From Lysinibacillus telephonicus (GTDB taxonomy: Bacteria; Bacillota; Bacilli; Bacillales_A; Planococcaceae), in contig NZ_RXNR01000040.1 of NCBI RefSeq assembly GCF_003966145.1, positions 1-34,916 on the forward strand: 34,916 nucleotides of DNA, read 5' to 3'. The notes under the pieces were generated by a model that did not search any database, was not told where the DNA came from, and worked only from the letters and a program-made list of their open reading frames with translations. Of this stretch, positions 25,731 through 34,808 are shown piece by piece (within the stretch, counting starts at the first letter, position 1; each line of letters opens with the position of its first letter). The translations under genes were made by a program, and so were the position numbers.

Positions 25731-27302
25731 GTGATAATTTTTACAAACGATTTAGTTGAAATTACAGAAGAAAATGAAAAAGTATTTATAAAAACTGTAA
25801 AAAGTGGATTTCCATTAAAGGATTTCGACGCAATTTTACGCAGTAATCCTCGTATTAAACTAACGAATTTTGCTTTATTAAAAAGCGCACTAAATAAAGA
25901 AACGATTGAACCTGTTGAAATTGGCTACTGGCTTCCTAATATATCGGTTGAAATTTCAAAGGATAAAATGACTGCTTCACTATTTATCCACGAAACAATC
26001 GAAATGATACGTGAAAATAAAGAGAAATTGACCTCCCAAATTAACGAAGCTCTTTCAGAATATAATATAACCCATGGTATTCTTGAATTAGATGTGAATA
26101 AAATTGTTCCAGGGAAAGCATATCTAATTGCAGAAGGAACACCTCCGATAAAAGGTGAAGATGCAGTCGTTAAATATCTTGAAATCCCTGAAAGAAAACC
26201 AATTATTCGTGAAGATGGCAAGGCTGATTATTTTGAAATGAATTTTATTTACGAAATTAAAGAAGGCGACTGGCTAGGTGAAAAAATACCGGCCCAGCCT
26301 GGCATCGAGGGAAAAAATATCCATGGAGAAAGCATTCCTGCTCTTGCTGGCAAAGATGTACCTTTAAAATATGATCAAAAGTCCGCTTATGAAGTTGAAG
26401 AAAATGGCAAAATGATACTATATGCTAAAACAAGTGGAGTAGTTGAACAGCGTGAAGGTGTTATTTCTGTGAATAACCACTTACCGATTGAAGGTGATGT
26501 AGGAATTGAAACGGGAAATATTAAGTTCGATGGCTCTGTAACGATTAAGGGGACAGTAATGAATGGTTATTCGGTCATCGCCACTGGTGATATTTCAATT
26601 GAGGGCGCGGAAGGAATTTCAGGTGCAAAATTGATTCAATCAACAGAAGGTGACATCTTTATAAAAGGCGGCATTTTTGGAATGGGTGTAACAGAAGTTG
26701 ATGCTAGCGGCAGTATTTTTGTTAAACATGTCAACGATGCAAATCTATTTGCCAAAAAAGATATCGTTATAGGGAAATATTCACTTGGTTCTTATTTAGT
26801 TGCAAATTCCATTTTGCTCGATGAAAATAAGGGGAAAATAATAGGCGGGAAAGCGGTTGCAAAAGATATGATTGTTACAGCGGTTGCTGGAAACAAAATG
26901 GAAAGAAAAACTGAACTTATCATTGAAAGTTTAAATAAAAAAGAAGCTTATGAAATTATACAAAATAAGGCTGCATTATTAAAATCAATACAAGAGGAAA
27001 TCATCCAATTAACTTCCAAAATAAATCAAATCATACAGTATAAAGACCGTTTAAATGATGAACAGCTTCGAGGCTTGGATCAATTAGAATCGGAAGTGGC
27101 AAAAAAAGAAGAACATGCACAGCATATCGATTTTGAAATTAAAGAATTAATGCAAAACCTAAAAAATGTTGGAAAAGAGCAAATTGTAGTGAAAAAGGAA
27201 GCCTATCCTGGGACATATATTCAAATTGGTAATAAATCTTCAATACTTAGTCGAATAACGCAAGGTACATTTTTATTAGAGTTTGGAGAGTTGAATATTT
27301 AA
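25731..27302 (+). CDS. DUF342/FapA family protein
   Basis: 523 residues from GTG 25731, which has AAGGGGGG 9 bases upstream; a longer frame from 25674 has no such site. The N-terminal part (about 1-170) is mixed alpha/beta. The middle has the FapA beta-solenoid of short repeats (GDVGIETGNIKFDGSVTIKG, VIATGDISIEGAEG, GDIFIKGGIFG, GSIFVKHVNDANLFAKKDIV, given in parts). A coiled coil spans about 401-478, followed by a short beta end. Members are called flagellar assembly protein A or polymer-forming-like proteins; the true role is poorly known. gdpD overlaps its stop codon. Confidence 0.85.
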   Translation: MIIFTNDLVEITEENEKVFIKTVKSGFPLKDFDAILRSNPRIKLTNFALLKSALNKETIEPVEIGYWLPNISVEISKDKMTASLFIHETIEMIRENKEKLTSQINEALSEYNITHGILELDVNKIVPGKAYLIAEGTPPIKGEDAVVKYLEIPERKPIIREDGKADYFEMNFIYEIKEGDWLGEKIPAQPGIEGKNIHGESIPALAGKDVPLKYDQKSAYEVEENGKMILYAKTSGVVEQREGVISVNNHLPIEGDVGIETGNIKFDGSVTIKGTVMNGYSVIATGDISIEGAEGISGAKLIQSTEGDIFIKGGIFGMGVTEVDASGSIFVKHVNDANLFAKKDIVIGKYSLGSYLVANSILLDENKGKIIGGKAVAKDMIVTAVAGNKMERKTELIIESLNKKEAYEIIQNKAALLKSIQEEIIQLTSKINQIIQYKDRLNDEQLRGLDQLESEVAKKEEHAQHIDFEIKELMQNLKNVGKEQIVVKKEAYPGTYIQIGNKSSILSRITQGTFLLEFGELNI

Positions 27303-28027
27303 TGATAAAGAGGATACCGATATTTGCACATCGGGGAGCATCGGGTTATACATTGGAAAATACAATGAAAGCCTTTGAAAAAGCAAGAAGGCTTGGGGCA
27401 GATGGAATAGAGCTAGATGTACAATGTACAAAAGACAATGTGTTGGTTGTGTACCATGACTTTAATTTGTTTCGATTAACTGGTGTAAAAAAGAATATTA
27501 TTGAATGCACTTATGATGAATTATCAAATTTTACATTAGGGAAGCCACTATTAAGAAGATTTTCAAAGGAACGTATACCAACATTGAAACAAGTTATTGA
27601 TTGGGCTAATACGTATAAAATGCCTTTAAATATTGAATTAAAGGAATCGTTATTAAATAATCAAAAGCCGCTCATTGACATGCTTCAAAGGATGGTTTTA
27701 CCTGAGGGCAGTCATTTTTCTTCATTTCATGATGAATTAATACGAATTGTAAAAATGCAAAGACCGGATATTGAAACCGCTTTTATTGTAACAAAAGCAT
27801 TTAATTGGAATGATTTAATTACTTCAACTCATTTCGACGCAGTCCATGCAAATAAAAAGTATTATAAAACTAAGTATTTAGAAGCATGTACAAAAGCAAA
27901 TAAAGGAATAAGATTTTATGCAATAAATGGGACGGAATCTTTTCTATTTGATCCACATTCATTAGTGATTGGGTGGATTACTGATTTCCCAGATCGTGTT
28001 GCAAAAATCGAAAAAAAACATAAATAA
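27302..28027 (+). CDS. glycerophosphodiester phosphodiesterase
   Basis: 241 residues, the usual size for cytosolic GDPD. The ATG overlaps the upstream stop codon as TAATG, so translation is coupled. Catalytic marks: FAHRGASGYTLENT (His10, Arg11), Glu37 and Asp39 in GIELDVQ, His52 in VVYHD, and NIELKE. The enzyme splits glycerophosphodiesters into glycerol 3-phosphate and an alcohol, recycling lipid headgroups, and needs a divalent metal. There is no signal peptide. The position matches yqiK of B. subtilis, between spo0A and the bkd genes. Confidence 0.93.
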   Translation: MIKRIPIFAHRGASGYTLENTMKAFEKARRLGADGIELDVQCTKDNVLVVYHDFNLFRLTGVKKNIIECTYDELSNFTLGKPLLRRFSKERIPTLKQVIDWANTYKMPLNIELKESLLNNQKPLIDMLQRMVLPEGSHFSSFHDELIRIVKMQRPDIETAFIVTKAFNWNDLITSTHFDAVHANKKYYKTKYLEACTKANKGIRFYAINGTESFLFDPHSLVIGWITDFPDRVAKIEKKHK

Positions 28028-28084
28028 AACAGACGTTCAATTGGGTATGGCAAATGAAAATCCTCTTTGAACGTCTGTTATCTA
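28028..28084 (+). terminator. terminator after the phosphodiesterase gene
   Basis: AACAGACGTTCAA (28028-28040) pairs perfectly with TTGAACGTCTGTT (28067-28079) over a 26-base loop. The following ATCTATTTTATT is only weakly T-rich. Confidence 0.6.
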
Positions 28085-28115
28085 TTTTATTAGAAGCTAT
28101 AATACTTACTTTTGA

Positions 28116-28243
28116 ACAGTGTCTAGCTCCATCGCCCAGCCCCTCGAGGTCGCTGCCTGCCCCTCGGTCGAAAGCTGGAAAGACGCTTTCGATTCGGGCC
28201 TTCCAGCGCTTGTCGGGGCTAAGCAGGGCGATTACGCTTTTCG
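28116..28243. repeat. GC-rich dispersed Bacillales intergenic repeat, foldable
   Basis: The stretch from ACAGTGTCTAGCTCC to CGCTTTTCG is far richer in GC than its surroundings. I recognise its ends and CGCTTGTCGGGGCT from a repeat found in many copies in Bacillus-related genomes. Arms pair: ATCGCCCaGCCCC with GGGGCT..GGGCGAT, CTGGAA with TTCCAG, and TCGAAAGC with GCTTTCGA, giving a long nested hairpin. It has no convincing gene; open frames on both strands are by-products of high GC. It could be a MITE-like mobile repeat or a structured RNA. Its right end lies inside the 3' end of the DUF2627 gene. Confidence 0.75.
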
Positions 28244-28482
28244 TTTGAGCTTTTTTGAAATTTTGGAGCAACCTTTCCTCTTTTGCGGTCCCGATGTAAT
28301 AAAAAGCCTGCAAAAAACCCTAAACCAGCAACAAAGAAAACTATCCCAATTGCAAATTGCAGCCATAACCATGGAAAAGGTTCAAGCAGCTTCCCAAATA
28401 ATGTATCTCGCATAAATTTAATACCTGCTCCAGCCATTAAGGCAGGGATTAGCATGACGATAAAAGCTAACATTCTTGCCAT
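28219..28482 (-). CDS. DUF2627 membrane protein (YqzF-like) with a tail from the repeat
   Basis: 87 residues from ATG 28482, with AAGGGGG upstream. Two transmembrane helices (about 3-20 and 42-64) and a basic C-terminus. The sequence MARMLAFIVMLIPALMAGAG and the position before bcd fit DUF2627/YqzF, small proteins of unknown role with about 80 residues. The last codons (about NEKRNRPA and stop) are encoded by the right end of the dispersed repeat, so the natural stop was probably lost and replaced. Confidence 0.8.
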   Translation of the reverse strand: MARMLAFIVMLIPALMAGAGIKFMRDTLFGKLLEPFPWLWLQFAIGIVFFVAGLGFFAGFLLHRDRKRGKVAPKFQKSSNEKRNRPA

Positions 28483-28577
28483 TTGTCTTACCCCCTTACA
28501 ACTACTTATTATTGTACAACTGCCTAATTGAAAGTCAAGAAACACCGCTAAAATACTTAATTCAGAATAATATTTTA

Positions 28578-28592
28578 AATAATTAGAAAATT
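28578..28592. promoter_or_regulatory. possible CodY box upstream of bcd
   Basis: AATAATTAGAAAATT differs from the CodY consensus AATTTTCWGAAAATT at three positions. CodY represses the bkd operon in B. subtilis when branched-chain amino acids and GTP are plentiful, so a site here is plausible, but AT-rich DNA gives such matches by chance. Confidence 0.3.
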
Positions 28593-28654
28593 CTTAAAAA
28601 CATTGAATTGAACATTATTAGTTGCGTAAACCGAGTTTAGAAAGTATTGTAAAA

Positions 28655-28683
28655 TTAAACGGATAAATTGTTAGCAATATAAT
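28655..28683 (+). promoter_or_regulatory. possible sigma-A promoter of the bcd/bkd operon
   Basis: A perfect TATAAT (28678-28683) has TTAAAC (28655-28660) 17 bases upstream, a poor -35. No sigma-54 type -24/-12 element (TGGCAC-N5-TTGCA) is visible, unlike the SigL-dependent bkd operon of B. subtilis. Confidence 0.4.
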
Positions 28684-28716
28684 GTTTTTTTTAGCTAAAA
28701 ACAATCTATCCAATTA

Positions 28717-28730
28717 AGAAAACGCTTTCA
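28717..28730 (+). promoter_or_regulatory. cre site (CcpA binding) before bcd
   Basis: AGAAAACGCTTTCA matches the palindromic cre TGAAAACGCTTTCA except for the first base. It lies about 35 bases after the putative -10 and just before the ribosome binding site, a place where CcpA acts as a road-block. It suggests carbon catabolite repression of the operon. Confidence 0.65.
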
Positions 28731-28749
28731 ATTTAAGGGGGAATTGTTT

Positions 28750-29844
28750 GTGGAAATTTTAAAGTATATGGAGAAATATGATTACGAACAACTTGTTTTT
28801 TGCCAAGACAAAACATCGGGTTTAAAAGCCATTATTGCTATTCACGATACGACGCTTGGGCCAGCTTTGGGGGGAGCGAGAATGTGGACATATGCTTCAG
28901 AAGATCAAGCAATTGAAGATGCATTACGTCTTGCTCGTGGTATGACTTATAAAAATGCAGCTGCAGGTTTAAATCTTGGTGGAGGTAAGACAGTTATTAT
29001 TGGTGATCCATTTAAAGATAAAAATGAAGAAATGTTTCGTGCACTAGGCCGCTTTATTCAAGGTTTAAATGGACGTTATATAACAGCGGAAGACGTTGGA
29101 ACAACCGTAACGGATATGGACTTAATTCATGAAGAAACAGATTATGTAACGGGAATCTCTCCGACTTTTGGCTCATCAGGTAATCCCTCACCAGTAACAG
29201 CATATGGGGTATATCTTGGAATGAAAGCTGCAGCAAATGAAGCTTTCGGTTCTGATAGCCTCGAAGGACGCACAGTAGCTGTTCAAGGATTAGGAAATGT
29301 TGCGTATACGCTATGTGAATATTTATATAAAGATGGTGCGAAATTAATTGTTACGGATATAAACAAAAAAGCTGTTCAAAGAGTTGTAGATGATTTTGGT
29401 GCTATAGCAGTTGACCCTGAAGATATTTATAAGCAAGATGTTGATATTTTTTCACCATGTGCTCTAGGTGCAATCATTAATGATGATACAATTCCTCAAT
29501 TAAAAGCTAAAGTAATAGCAGGTTCGGCAAACAATCAATTGAAAGATTCAAGGCATGGTCAAATTATTCATGAGATGGGTATTGTTTATGCTCCAGACTA
29601 TGTTATCAATGCAGGCGGGGTAATAAACGTTGCAGATGAGTTATATGGCTATAATAGAGAGCGTGCAATGAAGCACGTTGAAACAATTTATGATAGTATT
29701 ACAAAGATATTCGATATTTCAAAACGAGATAATATCCCAACCTATTTAGCAGCAAATCGTCTAGCAGAAGAAAGAATTGAACGTGTATCAAAATCCCGTA
29801 AACAATTCTTAAAAAATGGAAAAACAATTCTAAATGATAGATAA
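28750..29844 (+). CDS. bcd: leucine (branched-chain amino acid) dehydrogenase
   Basis: 364 residues from GTG 28750, the same length and start context ([14 protein letters not shown]) as B. subtilis Bcd; AAGGGGG lies 8 bases upstream. It deaminates Leu, Val and Ile to 2-oxo acids with NAD. The catalytic Lys68 and Lys80 (GLNLGGGK) are present, as are [17 protein letters not shown] and the NAD-binding turn GLGNVA (180-185). Its products are the substrates of the BKD complex encoded downstream. ptb, which precedes it in B. subtilis, is missing. Confidence 0.97.
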   Translation: MEILKYMEKYDYEQLVFCQDKTSGLKAIIAIHDTTLGPALGGARMWTYASEDQAIEDALRLARGMTYKNAAAGLNLGGGKTVIIGDPFKDKNEEMFRALGRFIQGLNGRYITAEDVGTTVTDMDLIHEETDYVTGISPTFGSSGNPSPVTAYGVYLGMKAAANEAFGSDSLEGRTVAVQGLGNVAYTLCEYLYKDGAKLIVTDINKKAVQRVVDDFGAIAVDPEDIYKQDVDIFSPCALGAIINDDTIPQLKAKVIAGSANNQLKDSRHGQIIHEMGIVYAPDYVINAGGVINVADELYGYNRERAMKHVETIYDSITKIFDISKRDNIPTYLAANRLAEERIERVSKSRKQFLKNGKTILNDR

Positions 29845-29864
29845 TTGAAGCATTAAATAAAATG

Positions 29865-29889
29865 GGAAGTAAAGAAATTCTTTGCTTCC
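29865..29889 (+). terminator. hairpin between bcd and lpdV
   Basis: GGAAGTAAAG (29865-29874) pairs with CTTTGCTTCC (29880-29889), with one T-G wobble, followed by TAATTATTTG rather than a T-run. It may be a weak terminator that lowers expression of the distal genes, or an mRNA processing or stabilising stem. Confidence 0.5.
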
Positions 29890-29914
29890 TAATTATTTGT
29901 TAGGAGTGATTTGT

Positions 29915-31333
29915 TTGGCTCATGAATATGATCTGGTTATCCTTGGTGGTGGAACAGGAGGATATGTGGCTGCAATACGGGCCTCTCAACTAGGTTTAAA
30001 AACTGCAATTGTAGAAAAAGAAAAAATTGGTGGAACATGTTTGCATAAGGGCTGTATCCCAAGTAAAGCAATGCTTCGTAGTGCGGAAGTTTTTAGGCAA
30101 TCAAAAAATGCACAACAGTTTGGAATTGATGTTTCAGATGTTAAAATAAATTTTTCAGCAATTCAAAACCGAAAACAAACTATTGTTGATCAGCTGCACA
30201 GCGGTGTGAAAAGTTTAATGAAAAAAGGGAAAATAGATGTTTACTATGGAACTGGCCGCATTTTAGGTCCATCTATTTTTTCACCAATGCCAGGCACCAT
30301 TTCGGTTGAAATGGAAGGGTTGGAAAATGAGATGCTGCTTCCGAAAAATGTCATTATTGCTACTGGTTCAAGACCTCGCAATATTAATGGCATAGATGTT
30401 GACGGTGAAACAATCATGTTTTCCGATCATGCACTACAATTAGAAACATTACCGAAATCAATAATTATTGTTGGTGGTGGAGTAATTGGAATCGAATGGG
30501 CTTCCATGCTTGCAGATTTTGGTGTTGAAGTTACAGTTGTAGAATATGGAAATCGTATACTACCGACTGAAGACTTAGAAATCTCTAGTGAAATAGAGAA
30601 ACTATTGAAAAACAGAGGAATAAATATTGTAACAAATGCCCAAATCACATCCGATTCAATTAAAATTGAAAATGGAATAACTGTATCGGCAACTGTCAAT
30701 AATGAAGTACAGACTTTAGAAGCTGAAAAGATGCTAATTTCTATTGGTCGTGTTGGGAATATCGAAGGAATTGGTTTAGAAAATACTGAAATTGAAACTG
30801 ATTCTAGCTTTATTAAAGTAAATGAAGCTTATCAAACAAAAGAGAAACATATTTATGCAATTGGGGATGTAATAGGCGGCATGCAGCTTGCACACGTTGC
30901 TTCGCATGAAGGAATTGCGGCAGTGGAGCATATTGTTAATGGAAAAATCTCTCACTTAAATAGTCAAAATATCGCTAGATGTATTTATAGTTATCCTGAA
31001 ATTGCAAGTATTGGTTTGACAGAACAGCAAGCTACTGAATTAGGTCATGGGATAAAAGTAGGGAAGTTTCCATTCAAAGGAATAGGGAAAGCTTTAGTAT
31101 ATGGAAACTCCGAAGGATTTGTAAAAATTATTGCAAATAAAGATACAGATGACATAATAGGGGTTCATATGATTGGGCCTGATGTTACTAATATGATTTC
31201 TGAAGCAGCACTAGCAATGCTTTTAGATGCGACCCCATGGGAAATAGGAGAAACAATTCATCCTCATCCATCGTTAAGTGAAATAATTGGTGAAGCAGCA
31301 TTGGCTGTAGATGGTCGAGCGATTCATATCTAA
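29915..31333 (+). CDS. lpdV: dihydrolipoyl dehydrogenase, E3 of the branched-chain 2-oxo acid complex
   Basis: 472 residues from TTG 29915 after GGAGTG, giving MAHEYDLVILGGGTGGY as in LpdV. FAD-binding GGGTGG (11-16), redox disulfide Cys42-Cys47 in GGTCLHKGCIPSK, NAD site VGGGVIGIEWASML, HIYAIGDVIGG, and the active-site His-Glu pair in HPHPSLSEIIGE. It reoxidises the lipoyl arm of E2 and passes electrons to NAD. In B. subtilis buk lies between bcd and this gene; here there is only a 70-base gap with a hairpin. Confidence 0.96.
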   Translation: MAHEYDLVILGGGTGGYVAAIRASQLGLKTAIVEKEKIGGTCLHKGCIPSKAMLRSAEVFRQSKNAQQFGIDVSDVKINFSAIQNRKQTIVDQLHSGVKSLMKKGKIDVYYGTGRILGPSIFSPMPGTISVEMEGLENEMLLPKNVIIATGSRPRNINGIDVDGETIMFSDHALQLETLPKSIIIVGGGVIGIEWASMLADFGVEVTVVEYGNRILPTEDLEISSEIEKLLKNRGINIVTNAQITSDSIKIENGITVSATVNNEVQTLEAEKMLISIGRVGNIEGIGLENTEIETDSSFIKVNEAYQTKEKHIYAIGDVIGGMQLAHVASHEGIAAVEHIVNGKISHLNSQNIARCIYSYPEIASIGLTEQQATELGHGIKVGKFPFKGIGKALVYGNSEGFVKIIANKDTDDIIGVHMIGPDVTNMISEAALAMLLDATPWEIGETIHPHPSLSEIIGEAALAVDGRAIHI

Positions 31334-31451
31334 AGGTAAAAGTTTAATAGATGTTTATAAGGTTTACATGGCTGTTAAATAGTAATGAATTTTCCTCAAT
31401 TTGAAAATCTAGTTAAGTTATAATGATAAAGGAATGAAAGGGGATGATTCT

Positions 31452-32462
31452 ATGACTAACGAGAAGTTACATCATGAAGCATTAGGGTTGTCTAATGAAG
31501 AAGTTTTACAAATGTACGAAACAATGTTAACAGCGAGAAGGCTAGATGAGAGAATGTGGCTCTTGAATCGTGCAGGAAAAATTCCGTTTGTTATTTCTTG
31601 TCAAGGTCAAGAGGCAGCTCAAGTCGGTGCAGCATTTGCATTAGACAATACTAAGGACTATATTGCCCCATATTATCGAGATATGGGTGTAGTTTTACAT
31701 TTCGGCATGACGCCAAGGGAATTAATGTTATCAGCATTTGCTAAAGCAGAGGATCCGAATTCTGGAGGACGTCAAATGCCTGGTCACTTTGGCCAAAAGA
31801 AAAATCGAATATTATCAGGTTCTTCACCGGTTGCGACTCAAGTACCGCACGCTGTTGGTGTGGCACTTGCTGGAAAAATGCAAAATAAAGATTATGTTTC
31901 TTTCGTAACACTTGGAGAGGGTTCTACCAACCAAGGTGATTTCCATGAAGGAGCTAATTTTGCAGGAGTTCATAATCTACCTGTCGTTATTATGGTAGAA
32001 AACAATCAATATGCTATTTCAGTACCTGTTGAACGCCAATTAGGCTGTGCAAAAGTATCTGATCGGGCAATTGGTTATGGAATGCCTGGGGTTACGGTAG
32101 ATGGCAAAAATCCTCTTGAAGTGTATCGGGTTGTAAAAGAAGCAGTCGATCGTGCACGAAGAGGAGAGGGACCAAGTTTAATAGAAACCGTTACTTATCG
32201 TTTAACAGCGCACTCATCAGATGATGATGACCGTCAATATCGAACAGCTGAAGATATCGCTGAAGGAAAAGCAAATGATCCAATCAAATTATTCGAGAAA
32301 TACTTAATAGAAACAGGCGTTGCATCAGATAAAACAATTGTTGATATTAACAATAAAATTGCTGAAATTGTAAACGAGGCTACTGATTATGCAGAAAATG
32401 CCCCTTATGCAGCGCCAGAGCATGCATTGAATTTCGTGTATGAGAAAGGAGATGAAGCTTAA
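31452..32462 (+). CDS. bkdAA: branched-chain 2-oxo acid dehydrogenase E1 alpha
   Basis: 336 residues from ATG 31452, with AAAGGGG 8 bases before it; a Met six codons earlier overlaps that site. The thiamine diphosphate motif is GEGSTNQGDFHEG...VENNQYAIS. YRDMGVVLHFG, GRQMPGHFGQK and TYRLTAHSSDDDD mark the E1 alpha family, the last being like the phosphorylation loop of mitochondrial E1. It decarboxylates branched 2-oxo acids with BkdAB. The 118-base gap before it contains TATAAT (31419-31424) without a matching -35. It overlaps bkdAB by one base. Confidence 0.96.
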   Translation: MTNEKLHHEALGLSNEEVLQMYETMLTARRLDERMWLLNRAGKIPFVISCQGQEAAQVGAAFALDNTKDYIAPYYRDMGVVLHFGMTPRELMLSAFAKAEDPNSGGRQMPGHFGQKKNRILSGSSPVATQVPHAVGVALAGKMQNKDYVSFVTLGEGSTNQGDFHEGANFAGVHNLPVVIMVENNQYAISVPVERQLGCAKVSDRAIGYGMPGVTVDGKNPLEVYRVVKEAVDRARRGEGPSLIETVTYRLTAHSSDDDDRQYRTAEDIAEGKANDPIKLFEKYLIETGVASDKTIVDINNKIAEIVNEATDYAENAPYAAPEHALNFVYEKGDEA

Positions 32463-33445
32463 TGGCAATTATCTCTTACATTGAAGCGATTAACTTAGCA
32501 ATAAAAGAAGAAATGGAACGGGATGAAAACGTTTTTATTTTAGGTGAGGATGTTGGGAGAAAAGGCGGAGTGTTTAAAGCAACAGCTGGCCTATATGAGC
32601 AATTTGGTGAATATCGTGTTTTAGATACTCCACTTGCAGAAAGTGCAATAGCAGGTGTGGCAATTGGTGCTGCGATGGTAGGAATGCGTCCGATTGCAGA
32701 AATGCAATTTGCTGATTTTATCATGCCTGCAGTAAACCAAATTGTTTCTGAAGCCGCGAAAATGCGTTATCGTTCAAATAATGATTGGAACTGTCCAATA
32801 GTCGTGCGAGCTCCTTTCGGTGGAGGAATTCATGGCGCACTTTATCATTCTCAATCAGTGGAAGCATTATTTGCAGGAACACCAGGTTTGAAAATCGTCA
32901 TTCCTTCTACACCATATGATGCAAAAGGATTATTAAAGGCGGCAATTCGAGATGAAGACCCAGTTTTATTCTTTGAACATAAGCGAGCTTACCGATTAAT
33001 AAAAGGGGAAGTTCCTACAGATGACTATGTGTTGCCAATAGGAAAAGCGGATGTAAAACGCGAAGGAGATGATATTACAGTCATCACATATGGCTTAGCT
33101 GTCAATTTTGCAATACAAGCAGCAGAAAGAATTGCAGATGATGGGATTCAAGCACATATTTTAGATCTTCGTACAGTTTACCCGCTGGATAAAGAAGCAA
33201 TTTGTGAAGCGGCAAGTAAGACAGGGAAAGTCTTACTAATCACGGAAGACAATAAGGAAGGAAGCATCATGAGTGAAGTTGCAGCAATTATTGCAGAACA
33301 TTGTTTATTTGATCTTGATGCACCTATTCAACGTCTTGCGGGGCCAGATGTACCAGCAATGCCCTATGCACCGACTATGGAAAAATATTTCATGATAAAT
33401 CCTGAAAAAATAGAGCGAGCAATGCGAGATTTAGCAGCGTTTTAA
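32462..33445 (+). CDS. bkdAB: branched-chain 2-oxo acid dehydrogenase E1 beta
   Basis: 327 residues. The start is coupled to bkdAA as TAATG, with GAAAGGAG inside bkdAA. Family marks: VFILGEDVGRKGGVFKAT, LDTPLAESAIAGVAIGAAM, EMQFADFIMPAVNQI, RAPFGGGIHGALYHSQS and HKRAYR, then the C-terminal DLRTVYPLDKEAI and EDNKEGS. It forms the alpha2-beta2 E1 with BkdAA and hands the acyl group to the E2 lipoyl arm. Confidence 0.96.
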   Translation: MAIISYIEAINLAIKEEMERDENVFILGEDVGRKGGVFKATAGLYEQFGEYRVLDTPLAESAIAGVAIGAAMVGMRPIAEMQFADFIMPAVNQIVSEAAKMRYRSNNDWNCPIVVRAPFGGGIHGALYHSQSVEALFAGTPGLKIVIPSTPYDAKGLLKAAIRDEDPVLFFEHKRAYRLIKGEVPTDDYVLPIGKADVKREGDDITVITYGLAVNFAIQAAERIADDGIQAHILDLRTVYPLDKEAICEAASKTGKVLLITEDNKEGSIMSEVAAIIAEHCLFDLDAPIQRLAGPDVPAMPYAPTMEKYFMINPEKIERAMRDLAAF

Positions 33446-33464
33446 TAAAGGAGGTTGAGTGAAT

Positions 33465-34754
33465 ATGCAGATTCAAAACATTTTGATGCCCCAGCTTGGT
33501 GAAAGCGTAACTGAAGGAACAATCGAAAAATGGCTCGTAAAACCCGGCGATAAAGTGAACAAATATGATCCGCTTGCTGAAGTTGTAACTGATAAAGTGA
33601 ATGCGGAAATCCCATCTTCTTTTTCCGGAACAATTAAAGAACTGATTGCGAATGAAGGGGAAACTCTACCGGTTGGGGAAGTTGTATGCTCAATTGAAGT
33701 AGGGGAATTGCTTTCAGAAAAAACAAATATAAGCGAAGCCATTCGAAATGCAGGGGGCACTGATCCTCTTCCACAAGAAAGTGTTGAAGTTGTAATTGGT
33801 ACACGTCAAAGTGAACCTCAGCAAAAACGACGGTATTCTCCAGCTGTTCTTAGACTCGCAAATGAGCACAATATCGATTTGCAGCTAGTAGAAGGAACTG
33901 GATTAGAAGGTAGAATAACGAGAAAAGATATTTTAAAACTAATTGAGTCTGGTATTCCACAAAGTAAAGCAACACCTAATACGAAGAATCCTAGTTCAGA
34001 AGTACAATCCAGCGAAATGGCGAATGAAAAGCCAACTGTTAAAAGTGCTATTGGCGATATCGAGATTCCAGTTACTGCTGTTCGTCGTGCAATCGCAAAT
34101 AATATGGTTAGAAGCAAACATGAAGTTCCTCATGCTTGGATGATGATGGAAGTCGATGTTACTAATCTTGTAGCTTATCGTGATGACATTAAAAGAGAAT
34201 TCAAAGAAAAAGAAGGATTTAACGTAACGTACTTTGCATTCTTTATTAAAGCAATTGCACGTGCGCTAAAAGAATTCCCGATGATGAATTCCGTTTGGGC
34301 AGGAGATAAAATTATCCAGAAGAAAGAAATTAATATTTCAATCGCAGTTGCGACAGAAGATGCTTTATTTGTTCCTGTTATTAAAAATGCTGATGAAAAA
34401 TCCATTAAAGGGATTGCTAAAGAGATTCATGAGCTATCTATCCTTGCCCGTACTGGTAAATTAAAATCAGAACACATTCAAGGTGGAACATTTACGGTAA
34501 ATAATACAGGTTCATTTGGTTCTGTACAATCAATGGGTATTATTAATTATCCTCAAGCTGCAATTGTTCAAGTGGAATCAATCGTGAAAAGACCGGTCAT
34601 TATGAATGGCGGCATGTTCGCTGCTAGAGATATGGTAAACTTATGTCTATCTTTAGATCACCGAATTTTAGATGGATTGATTTGTGGGAAATTTCTAAAT
34701 AGAGTGAAAGAAATTCTCGAAAACGTAAATAAAGAAACGATGTCAGTCTACTAA
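33465..34754 (+). CDS. bkdB: branched-chain 2-oxo acid dehydrogenase E2, lipoamide acyltransferase
   Basis: 429 residues from ATG 33465, 10 bases after AAGGAGG; an in-frame GTG at 33459 is possible but gives an atypical N-terminus. The lipoyl domain (about 1-80) carries Lys44 in TDKVNAE. A subunit-binding domain follows (about 118-153, YSPAVLRLANEHNIDL, GRITRKDIL). After a Ser/Pro/Asn-rich linker comes the acyltransferase core (about 195-429) with NNTGSFGSVQSMGIINYPQA and the catalytic LSLDHRILDG. It forms the complex core and makes isobutyryl-, isovaleryl- and 2-methylbutyryl-CoA, starters for branched fatty acids. Confidence 0.96.
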   Translation: MQIQNILMPQLGESVTEGTIEKWLVKPGDKVNKYDPLAEVVTDKVNAEIPSSFSGTIKELIANEGETLPVGEVVCSIEVGELLSEKTNISEAIRNAGGTDPLPQESVEVVIGTRQSEPQQKRRYSPAVLRLANEHNIDLQLVEGTGLEGRITRKDILKLIESGIPQSKATPNTKNPSSEVQSSEMANEKPTVKSAIGDIEIPVTAVRRAIANNMVRSKHEVPHAWMMMEVDVTNLVAYRDDIKREFKEKEGFNVTYFAFFIKAIARALKEFPMMNSVWAGDKIIQKKEINISIAVATEDALFVPVIKNADEKSIKGIAKEIHELSILARTGKLKSEHIQGGTFTVNNTGSFGSVQSMGIINYPQAAIVQVESIVKRPVIMNGGMFAARDMVNLCLSLDHRILDGLICGKFLNRVKEILENVNKETMSVY

Positions 34755-34760
34755 GAAGCT

Positions 34761-34795
34761 AGGAAGCCTTATGAAATAGGGCTTCCTTCTTTATT
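34761..34795 (+). terminator. terminator of the bcd/bkd operon
   Basis: AGGAAGCC (34761-34768) pairs with GGCTTCCT (34780-34787), followed by TCTTTATTTT. It begins 7 bases after the bkdB stop codon. Confidence 0.8.
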
Positions 34796-34808
34796 TTGTA
34801 TAAATGAA

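Noticed and set aside
28054-28415. Two plus-strand frames through the GC-rich repeat
   Set aside because: They arise from the high GC of the repeat and run antisense to the DUF2627 gene; no binding sites.
31401-31424. TTGAAA and TATAAT before bkdAA as a promoter
   Set aside because: The spacer is only 12 bp, too short for sigma-A; left as a note in the bkdAA entry.
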